64,000 nucleotides of DNA from RGIG8748 sp045544515 (GTDB lineage: Bacteria > Bacillota > Clostridia > UMGS1810). This document shows positions 25,367 through 32,977 of this stretch, piece after piece. The notes below the pieces were generated by a model. The model did not search any database and had not been told where the DNA came from. It worked only from the letters and a program-made list of their open reading frames with translations. Each line of letters opens with the position of its first letter. Within the stretch, counting starts at the first letter, position 1. Made by a program: the position numbers and the translations under genes. The DNA is taken from NCBI GenBank assembly GCA_045544515.1, contig JAZPZD010000021.1, forward strand, positions 1 to 64,000, given 5' to 3'.

Positions 25367-25403
25367 TATTTGTAAGCAGTTTAATAAGGAGTGGCTTAAA
25401 ATA

Positions 25404-26312
25404 GTGATTAAGGACATACTTGAAAACATTCTTGCAAAAGAAAATATCAAAGAAAACGAACCTATGAAAAACCACATCAGCTTCAAAACCGGCGGATGTG
25501 CAAGATACTTTGTTACACCCGAATGCAGCGATGAGGTAATAGCTGTTATTGATGCTCTTAAAAAAGAGAAAGTTCCCTATACAGTAATCGGCAACGGCTC
25601 CAATCTTTTGTTTTCGGACAAAGGCTTTGACGGGGCGGTTGTGTGTATCGGCAAAAAGATGTCCTCTGTCAGTGCAGACGGGGTGTCTGTCACTGCACAG
25701 GCAGGGGCACTGTTATCGCGTATTTCGTCGGTTGCAACGGCAAATTCGCTTACCGGATTTGAGTTTGCATCGGGAATTCCGGGCAGTCTCGGCGGGGCAC
25801 TTGTTATGAATGCAGGTGCATACGGCGGCGAAATGAAAGATGTGGTAAGGACTACAACATATGTAGATGCCTCGGGCAAAATTAAGACAATCTCTTCCGA
25901 AGAACACCAATTTGGCTACCGCAAGAGCGTTTTTAAAAACGGAGATGTCATTTTGTCATCTGTTATAGAGCTCAAAAAAGGTGACAGAGAAGAAATAAAG
26001 GCAAAATGCGAGGAGCTAAACGCACGGCGAAGAGAAAAACAGCCTTTGGAATATCCCAGTGCAGGCAGTACATTTAAAAGGCCCGAGGGGCACTTTGCAT
26101 CAAAGCTGATAGATGATGCATCACTAAGGGGATATAGAGTAGGCGGTGCAATGGTATCAGAAAAGCACTGCGGTTTTGTTATCAACTATGACAATGCTAC
26201 AAGTATGGATATATTTAACCTTATGAAAGAGGTCAAAAGGACAGTTTATGACAAATTCGGTGTAGTTTTGGAGCCTGAGGTAAGGCTCATAGGAGACTTC
26301 CCCGAATTTTAA
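25404..26312 (+). CDS. murB: UDP-N-acetylenolpyruvoylglucosamine reductase
   Basis: 302 residues. FAD enzyme making UDP-MurNAc. FAD-binding NHISFKTGG and VIGNGSNLLF at the N-terminus, catalytic region GIPGSLGGALVMNAGAYGGE, the serine in YPSAGSTFKRP, and the C-terminal EPEVRLIGDF (glutamate general acid) are all present; this is the type IIb form typical of Gram-positives. GTG 25404 start with AAGGAGTGG upstream. Confidence 0.96.
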   Translation: MIKDILENILAKENIKENEPMKNHISFKTGGCARYFVTPECSDEVIAVIDALKKEKVPYTVIGNGSNLLFSDKGFDGAVVCIGKKMSSVSADGVSVTAQAGALLSRISSVATANSLTGFEFASGIPGSLGGALVMNAGAYGGEMKDVVRTTTYVDASGKIKTISSEEHQFGYRKSVFKNGDVILSSVIELKKGDREEIKAKCEELNARRREKQPLEYPSAGSTFKRPEGHFASKLIDDASLRGYRVGGAMVSEKHCGFVINYDNATSMDIFNLMKEVKRTVYDKFGVVLEPEVRLIGDFPEF

Positions 26313-26338
26313 AAAAGTGGCGAAAGAGGGGTGGTTGT

Positions 26339-27268
26339 ATGTCATTTTCTTCGGATACAAAAAACGAACTGGTAAAGGTGCAGAATGTGTCTACCTCGTC
26401 TGCAGTATGCGAGCTTATGGGTGCAGTTGCCTTTGGCGGAAGAATAAAAAGAGAAAACGGCGTGTTTAAGGTGATAATAGTTACCGAAAACGCCAAGATA
26501 GCAAGGCGTATTTATAAGCTTATGAAGGACGCCGCAGGTGTGGAATCCAAAATAAAGATTTTCAAAACAATCAGCGGCAATGTTTTTTACCATATATATA
26601 CAGAAAACCAGGACGCCGTATCTCTTATGCTTGACCTCGGCTTTATTGCAAAGCCGTCGGATATAAACTATCTCACAGGCTTTAGGATAAACACCGAATA
26701 TATAGACAAAAGTGCCAAGATGAAGGCTTTTCTGCGGGGTGTATTTCTTACATCGGGTTCGGTTATGAGCCCCGAGAAGAAGTACCATATGGAGTTTGCA
26801 ATATCAAGCTACGGATTGCACAATGACGCGTATGTGATAATGAAAGCCCTTGGGCTTAAACCGAGAGTTGTGGTACGAGGCTCCAATATGGTAATCTATT
26901 TTAAAAACAGCGACGAAATAGCCGATATATTAACCCTTATGGGAGCGTACAAGGTGCTTATGGATTTCCATAATGCCAAGATATTAAAAGAAATCCGAAA
27001 CAATGTAAACCGCACATTAAACTGCGAGGCGGCAAATCTGCAGAAGATGGTAGATGCGTCTATGGAGCAGGTAATGGCGATAAATAAACTTATAGAAAAC
27101 GGAAAGTTTGATGTTCTCCCCGACAATCTCAAGGAGGTGGCACGCCTTAGGCTCGAATACAGAGAGCACTCGCTAAAGGAGCTTGGCGAAATGCTCGACC
27201 CTCCGCTTGGCAAATCGGGTGTTAATCACAGACTAAGAAAAATCCAGGAGATTGCAGAAAAATGCTGA
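26339..27268 (+). CDS. whiA: Sporulation/division regulator WhiA
   Basis: 309 residues. N-terminal LAGLIDADG-like domain degraded as in all WhiA proteins (SFSSDTKNELVK start; YHMEFAISSYGLHN), and a C-terminal helix-turn-helix (LKELGEMLDPPLGKSGVNHRLRKI). In Gram-positives WhiA sits with hprK/murB and controls division-related genes. Ends 7 bases inside dnaE, giving translational coupling. Confidence 0.95.
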   Translation: MSFSSDTKNELVKVQNVSTSSAVCELMGAVAFGGRIKRENGVFKVIIVTENAKIARRIYKLMKDAAGVESKIKIFKTISGNVFYHIYTENQDAVSLMLDLGFIAKPSDINYLTGFRINTEYIDKSAKMKAFLRGVFLTSGSVMSPEKKYHMEFAISSYGLHNDAYVIMKALGLKPRVVVRGSNMVIYFKNSDEIADILTLMGAYKVLMDFHNAKILKEIRNNVNRTLNCEAANLQKMVDASMEQVMAINKLIENGKFDVLPDNLKEVARLRLEYREHSLKELGEMLDPPLGKSGVNHRLRKIQEIAEKC

Positions 27269-30200
27269 CAAGTGATTTTGTACATTTGCATGTTCATACG
27301 CAGTACAGCCTGCTCGACGGCACACCCAAGATACCCGAACTTTTGGACAGGGCGGGGCAAATGGGTTATTCTTCTATTGCCATAACGGACCACGGTGTAA
27401 TGTACGGGGCGATAGAGTTTTATACCGAGGCAAAAAAAAGAGGCATAAAGCCTATAATAGGCTGTGAGGTGTATACTGCACACGGGAGCAGACATTCCCG
27501 TACAGGCGGTGCCCGATTGGCATACGGGCATCTTGTTTTGCTGTGCAAAAATCACATTGGCTACAAAAACTTAATGACACTTGTTTCATACGGATTTACC
27601 GAGGGGTACTATTACAAACCCAGGGTGGATATGGAGCTTCTTAATAAATATTCAGACGGACTAATAGCACTCAGCGGTTGCCTCAAAGGCGATGTGAGTG
27701 CTTGTCTTGTTTCCGGAGATTATAATCTTGCCAGGAAAAAGGCTTTGGAATACAAGGAGATTTTTGGCGAGGGCAATTTTTATCTGGAAATTCAGGACCA
27801 CGGTTTAGATGATGAAAAAAAGGTTATAGAGGGTATGATTTCCTTGAGCAAAGAAACAGGCATACCTCTTGCCGCAACAAATGATATACACTATATAAAC
27901 CGCGAGGACAGTCTCTTGCAGGATGTAGTAACCTGTATACAAACAGGCAAGAGGTTAGACGATACCTCAAGGCTCAAATTCTTTGGAAGTGAGTTCTATT
28001 TAAAGAGTGCCAAGGAGATGCAGTCTGTATTTTCGTATGTGCCCGATGCACTAATAAATACCCAAAAGATAGCGGATATGTGCAATCTGGAACTGGATTT
28101 TGACACTGTGCATCTTCCTAAAATAGAGATAGATACCAATCTCTCGCATTTTGAATATCTTAAAAACCTCTGCTATGACGGAGCACAAAAAAAGTATGAT
28201 AGCGTTACCCAAGAAATAAAAGAGCGTATTGACTATGAACTCGGTGTTATAGATACAATGGGCTATACGGATTATTTTCTCATAGTGTGGGATTTTATAA
28301 AGTTTGCCAAGGATAATTCCATACCCATAGGCCCCGGCAGAGGCAGTGCCGCTGGAAGTATAGTAAGCTATACATTAAACATCACAGATGTAGACCCCAT
28401 CAAATACGATTTGCTCTTCGAAAGGTTCTTAAACCCAGAGCGAATTACCATGCCTGATATAGACATAGACATATGCAACGAACGCCGAGACGAGGTAAAG
28501 GACTATGTGGTAAATAAATACGGTGCCAAGAGGGTTGCAGGTATCATAACCTTTGGTACAATGGCAGCCCGTGCAGCAGTAAGGGATGTGGGCAGAGTTT
28601 TGGGACTTGATGCACCCATTGTGGACAAGGTTGCCAAAGCCATTCCCGAGGGTATAAATGTCAAGCTCTCCGACGCTTTGGAAAGGGACAAGGCTCTAAA
28701 GCAAATGTATGATACCAATCCCGAGATAAAAAGGCTCTTGGATCTGGCACTAAAGACCGAGGGGTTAGTCCGCCATGCCTCAACACATGCGGCAGGCGTT
28801 GTAATAGCCGATGACGATTTGTACAGTTATGTACCTGTACAGTCGGCAGATAAGGGCGTAATTACCCAATATCCTATGGGAAGTCTTGAAAAAATCGGGC
28901 TTCTCAAGATGGACTTTTTAGGGCTTAGAAATCTTACGATAATAGATAACACTGTAAAGCTCGCAGAACAAACCCTTGGCGAAACAATAGATATAGAAAA
29001 TCTTGATTATTCAGACGAAAAGACATACAGACTTATACAAAAAGGTGACACCGACGGCGTGTTCCAGCTTGAAAATCCTGGGCTTAAGGCTTTTTTGAGA
29101 AAGTTTAAGCCATCTAAATTAGAGGATATCATAGCCACAACGAGTATCTACAGACCCGGACCTATGGAGCAGATACCCGAGTTTTTGAAAAATTACAATA
29201 ATCCCAATGGGATAAAATATCTTCATCCGAGTTTAGAGCCAATCCTAAAGGATACCTATGGCACAATCATTTATCAGGAGCAGGTAATGAATATCGTGCG
29301 GACTATGGCGGGATATTCCATGGGCAGAGCAGACCTTGTAAGGCGAGCAATGGCAAAGAAAAAGGCAGATGTCCTTGCCAAAGAAAGAGAGGTCTTTATA
29401 AACGGCCTTTGTGACGAAAACGGTTTTGTCACAGTTAACGGCACAAGACGAAACGGTATAGACGACAAAACGGCAAACACGATTTTTGATTTGCTGCTCG
29501 ATTTTGCCAACTACGCCTTTAATAAATCTCATGCGGCTTGCTATGCGAGGGTTGCATACCAGACGGCATATCTCAAGGCAAACTATCCCACACAGTATCT
29601 GGTGTCGCTCCTTATGAGCCTTGTGGGAAGTTCGGGCAAGATATACAAGTATGTTACGGATTTTTCCAAGTATGGTATAAAGGTTCTCCCGCCCGATGTC
29701 AACAAAAGCTTTGGGCACTTTTCGGCAGAGGGCAGAGATGTACGCTTTGGGCTCTCTTCCATAAAGAATATAGGAATGACCTTCCCCAAGGATATCGAAA
29801 AAGAACGGGAAAAAGGCGGTCCGTTCCGTTCGTTTGCCGACTTTTTGAACCGTATGTGTGCGTATGATATCAACAAGCGCTCGTTGGAAGCACTTATAAA
29901 GTGCGGTGCCTTTGACAGCTTGTTTAATAACCGCAGGGTGCTGCTTATGAACTACGAAAATATGCTCCTGTCTGTACAAAAGGACGGCTTTAACAAGTCG
30001 CAGGACCAGGTGAGCTTTTTTACAAGTGATGTTGACGATGTGTCGCTTGTAAATCCCGACGAAAACTCCTATCCCGACTTTTCCGCTATGGAAAAATATT
30101 CGTTCGAAAACGAGCTTGCCGGTATGTTTTTAAGCGGCAATCCGATGAGCGAGTATATTATGCACAGTGCATACTTGTCCGATACAGAGATTTGCAGTAT

Positions 30201-30702
30201 AACCGACGGCGAGGTTGATGACGCTGCCAAGGTAAACATATGCGGTGTCGTATGCAAGGTAAACACTTCCAAAACCAAAAGCGGAATTTTTATCTGTACA
30301 ATGAGCTTTTCGGATTATTTTGGAGCTATTGAGCTTACCGCATTCGAAAATGTATATAACAAATACCGCAGTATTCTTACCGAGGGCAGAGCTCTCTTTG
30401 TAACTGCACAGGTTCGAAAGAGAAACGAGGCGGCATCGCTTTCGCTTATATCTGCACAGAGCCTTGAAAATATGCTTGTTCCCAAGGAGGCAAAGCTCTA
30501 TCTCAAGCTCTCGGGCAGAAATATGTTAGGGGAGATTACAGGTATTCTTTCGTCTGCCAAAGGGCAAAACGCCGTGTATCTCTATTTTGAGGATACGGGC
30601 GAGAGACTTGTGTCCGACAAGGCAAACGGTGTTATGGTTTCCAATGAACTTATCAAAAAGCTCACCGAAACCCTGGGAAGTGAAAATGTTAAATTAAGAT
30701 AA
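27262..30702 (+). CDS. dnaE: DNA polymerase III subunit alpha (DnaE)
   Basis: 1146 residues. PHP domain at the N-terminus (HLHVHTQYSLLDG at 8-20), polymerase palm with the catalytic aspartates in MPDIDIDICNERRDEV near 396-411, fingers GPGRGSAAGS near 356, then helix-hairpin-helix and a C-terminal OB fold (about 990-1075). In Firmicutes with PolC, DnaE extends primers; PolC is not in the window. Overlaps whiA by 7 bases. Confidence 0.97.
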   Translation: MLTSDFVHLHVHTQYSLLDGTPKIPELLDRAGQMGYSSIAITDHGVMYGAIEFYTEAKKRGIKPIIGCEVYTAHGSRHSRTGGARLAYGHLVLLCKNHIGYKNLMTLVSYGFTEGYYYKPRVDMELLNKYSDGLIALSGCLKGDVSACLVSGDYNLARKKALEYKEIFGEGNFYLEIQDHGLDDEKKVIEGMISLSKETGIPLAATNDIHYINREDSLLQDVVTCIQTGKRLDDTSRLKFFGSEFYLKSAKEMQSVFSYVPDALINTQKIADMCNLELDFDTVHLPKIEIDTNLSHFEYLKNLCYDGAQKKYDSVTQEIKERIDYELGVIDTMGYTDYFLIVWDFIKFAKDNSIPIGPGRGSAAGSIVSYTLNITDVDPIKYDLLFERFLNPERITMPDIDIDICNERRDEVKDYVVNKYGAKRVAGIITFGTMAARAAVRDVGRVLGLDAPIVDKVAKAIPEGINVKLSDALERDKALKQMYDTNPEIKRLLDLALKTEGLVRHASTHAAGVVIADDDLYSYVPVQSADKGVITQYPMGSLEKIGLLKMDFLGLRNLTIIDNTVKLAEQTLGETIDIENLDYSDEKTYRLIQKGDTDGVFQLENPGLKAFLRKFKPSKLEDIIATTSIYRPGPMEQIPEFLKNYNNPNGIKYLHPSLEPILKDTYGTIIYQEQVMNIVRTMAGYSMGRADLVRRAMAKKKADVLAKEREVFINGLCDENGFVTVNGTRRNGIDDKTANTIFDLLLDFANYAFNKSHAACYARVAYQTAYLKANYPTQYLVSLLMSLVGSSGKIYKYVTDFSKYGIKVLPPDVNKSFGHFSAEGRDVRFGLSSIKNIGMTFPKDIEKEREKGGPFRSFADFLNRMCAYDINKRSLEALIKCGAFDSLFNNRRVLLMNYENMLLSVQKDGFNKSQDQVSFFTSDVDDVSLVNPDENSYPDFSAMEKYSFENELAGMFLSGNPMSEYIMHSAYLSDTEICSITDGEVDDAAKVNICGVVCKVNTSKTKSGIFICTMSFSDYFGAIELTAFENVYNKYRSILTEGRALFVTAQVRKRNEAASLSLISAQSLENMLVPKEAKLYLKLSGRNMLGEITGILSSAKGQNAVYLYFEDTGERLVSDKANGVMVSNELIKKLTETLGSENVKLR

Positions 30703-30723
30703 TAGATTATAGAGGTGTATATT

Positions 30724-31668
30724 ATGAAAATAGTAGTTTTGGATGCAATTACTCTTGGAGAGGATCTGGATATTTCAAAAGCACTGCAGTATGGCGAGAT
30801 GACTGTATATGATAACACAAATCCCGAGGATGTTGCATATAGAATAAATGAAGCAGATGTGATATTTGTAAACAAGGTCAGACTAAACGAAGAAAACCTG
30901 AAAGATGCCAAAAATCTGAAACTCATCTGCGAGGCGGCAACAGGCTATGACAACATAGATACCGCCTACTGCAAGAGGGCAAACATTGCCGTATGCAATG
31001 TGCCCGGGTATTCTGTGCACAGCGTGGCACAGGTTACGGTGTCTATGGTGCTCTATCTTGCCAATCATCTGCCCAGATATACCGGATATACAAAAAGCGG
31101 CGAATATTCATCGGGAAAGGGAGCCAATATTCTAAAACCCGTATTTAGTGAGCTCTATGGCAAAACCTGGGGAATAGTCGGCTACGGTGCAATCGGCAAA
31201 AAGGTGGCAGAGGTTGCGAGAGCCTTTGGCTGCAATATTCTGGCGTACAAGAGAACGCCAGTAGATGATGTAAAATGCTGTGATATAGACTATCTTATGG
31301 AAAAAAGCGACATCATAAGTGTGCATATTCCTCTTTCGGATGAAACAAGAGGACTTATATCCCAAGAAAGAATAGCCAAAATGAAAAAATCTGCCATCCT
31401 CGTCAATACCGCAAGGGGTCTTGTAACCGACGAAAAGGCTTTGTGCACCGCAGTAAAAGAAGGCAAAATTGCCGGCTTTGGCACAGATGTGTATTCTTCG
31501 GAGCCTTTTCCTAAAGAGAGTCCCTTTTATGAAATAAAGGATTTGGATAATGTATGCCTTACACCGCATATGGCATGGGGTGCCAAAGAGGCGAGAGAAA
31601 GGTGCTTTAACGAAATGCTCATTAATATGCAAGCCTTTTTTGACGGGGAAGAGAGAAACAGAGTATGA
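30724..31668 (+). CDS. D-2-hydroxyacid dehydrogenase (NAD-dependent)
   Basis: 314 residues. Rossmann GYGAIGKKVAEVARAFG near 150-166 and the catalytic set Arg (NTARGLVTDE), Glu (SSEPF) and His (LTPHMAWG) are all present. The closest named types are hydroxypyruvate/glycerate and phosphoglycerate dehydrogenases; the true substrate is unclear. ATG 30724 chosen because TAGAGGTG lies just upstream, at the earlier in-frame GTG. 21 bases after dnaE. Confidence 0.9.
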   Translation: MKIVVLDAITLGEDLDISKALQYGEMTVYDNTNPEDVAYRINEADVIFVNKVRLNEENLKDAKNLKLICEAATGYDNIDTAYCKRANIAVCNVPGYSVHSVAQVTVSMVLYLANHLPRYTGYTKSGEYSSGKGANILKPVFSELYGKTWGIVGYGAIGKKVAEVARAFGCNILAYKRTPVDDVKCCDIDYLMEKSDIISVHIPLSDETRGLISQERIAKMKKSAILVNTARGLVTDEKALCTAVKEGKIAGFGTDVYSSEPFPKESPFYEIKDLDNVCLTPHMAWGAKEARERCFNEMLINMQAFFDGEERNRV

Positions 31669-31703
31669 TAAGGTATAAAAAAACACAAAAGTTTGCATAA
31701 TAC

Positions 31704-31742
31704 TTGATTTTTTGCAAAAAATGGTATAGAATGTATTCTATA
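31704..31742 (+). promoter_or_regulatory. pfkA promoter with overlapping palindrome
   Basis: TTGATT (31704-31709), 17-base spacer, TAGAAT (31727-31732). The perfect palindrome TATAGAAT-GT-ATTCTATA (31725-31742) covers the -10 and the start point, a typical operator position. No matching regulator gene is identifiable in the window. Confidence 0.5.
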
Positions 31743-31796
31743 TATGATAAAATAGGAATTTTGTTTTTTGTATCAGTTTCATCGGGAGGTATTGTT

Positions 31797-32768
31797 ATGA
31801 GCATCAGAAAAATAGGAGTTCTCACAAGCGGCGGAGATGCCCCGGGTATGAATGCTGCCATCCGTGCTGTCGTAAGATGTGCAATAGGCAAGGGCTTTAA
31901 GGTAATGGGCGTCAAAGAGGGCTACAGAGGACTTTTGAATGGTTATATAGAGGAGCTTACACCCAGAAGCGTAAGCGAATGTATGCAAAGAGGAGGCACA
32001 ATGCTGGGCACAGCCCGTTGCCCCGAATTTGCAACACCCGAAGGCATAGAAAAAGGTGCCGAAATGTGCCGCAAATATGAGATAGATGCACTTGTTGTAA
32101 TCGGCGGCGACGGCTCCTTTAGGGGTGCAAGAGCACTATCCGATGCAGGAATCCGTACAATCGGTATTCCCGGAACCATAGACAACGACATTTCCTGCAG
32201 TGAGTATACCATAGGCTTTGACACAGCATTAAACACCGCTATGGAAGCTGTTGACAAACTTCGTGACACTTGTACATCGCATCACAGATGTTCGGTAATT
32301 GAGGTTATGGGTGCACATGCGGGCTACATCGCTATCCGCACAGCTATTGCCACAGGAGCCGAGGTTGTGCTCATTCCCGAGATACCGTTTGATTTTGACA
32401 AAGATGTATTGGGTGCTATTAAAGAGGGCGAAGCCAATGGCAAAAAGCACCATATCGTAATTATGGCAGAGGGTATTTCTATGGGCGTTCAAGAGATTGC
32501 CCAGCGCATAAGAGAACAAACACAAATAGACACAAGAGCAACCGTGCTCGGTCATATACAAAGAGGCGGAAGCCCCACCAACCGCGACAGAGTAATGGCT
32601 GCCAATATGGGTGCCAAGGCGGTAGACCTTCTTTGCGAGGGCAAGACCAACAGAGTCGTAGTGCTTAAAGACGGAATAATATGCGACCTTGACATTACAG
32701 AAGGGCTTAATATGAAAAAGACAGTAGACCCCGAATTGTATCAGCTTGTAAAGACGCTGTCTATATAA
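31797..32768 (+). CDS. pfkA: ATP-dependent 6-phosphofructokinase
   Basis: 323 residues. Key glycolytic enzyme. GGDAPGMNAAIR at the N-terminus, ATP-binding GGDGSFRGA, and PGTIDNDI with glycine before TIDND: glycine at both diagnostic positions indicates the ATP type rather than the pyrophosphate type (which has Asp and Lys). Start at ATG 31797, 7 bases after CGGGAGGT; upstream in-frame starts overlap the promoter. Confidence 0.97.
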   Translation: MSIRKIGVLTSGGDAPGMNAAIRAVVRCAIGKGFKVMGVKEGYRGLLNGYIEELTPRSVSECMQRGGTMLGTARCPEFATPEGIEKGAEMCRKYEIDALVVIGGDGSFRGARALSDAGIRTIGIPGTIDNDISCSEYTIGFDTALNTAMEAVDKLRDTCTSHHRCSVIEVMGAHAGYIAIRTAIATGAEVVLIPEIPFDFDKDVLGAIKEGEANGKKHHIVIMAEGISMGVQEIAQRIREQTQIDTRATVLGHIQRGGSPTNRDRVMAANMGAKAVDLLCEGKTNRVVVLKDGIICDLDITEGLNMKKTVDPELYQLVKTLSI

Positions 32769-32780
32769 AAGGTGCTTGAA

Positions 32781-32957
32781 ATGATAAAATATATTGTTTT
32801 TGCTTTTCTGGTAGCGGCATTTATACTTAATTACACCATTGCATCTGTTGCAAAGGTATTATTTAAAAAAGAGCTTACCGAAAAGCAGGTAATAACAACA
32901 AAAGTGATTTTATATGTAATTATGCTTGCGGGCGTAATTTACATAATGAGCGTATAA
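32781..32957 (+). CDS. Small two-helix membrane protein
   Basis: 58 residues: hydrophobic helix about 3-22, a short charged loop (KVLFKKELTEKQ), hydrophobic helix about 38-56. ATG 32781 preceded by AAAGGTG, in tight spacing between pfkA (12 bases) and valS (20 bases). No recognisable family; its position inside an operon and the clean ribosome site argue that it is real. Confidence 0.7.
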   Translation: MIKYIVFAFLVAAFILNYTIASVAKVLFKKELTEKQVITTKVILYVIMLAGVIYIMSV

Positions 32958-32977
32958 ATACAGGAGGAAAGAAAGTT

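Noticed and set aside
32958..32977. T-box leader before valS
   Set aside because: Only 20 bases separate the preceding gene from valS, so no leader can be present.
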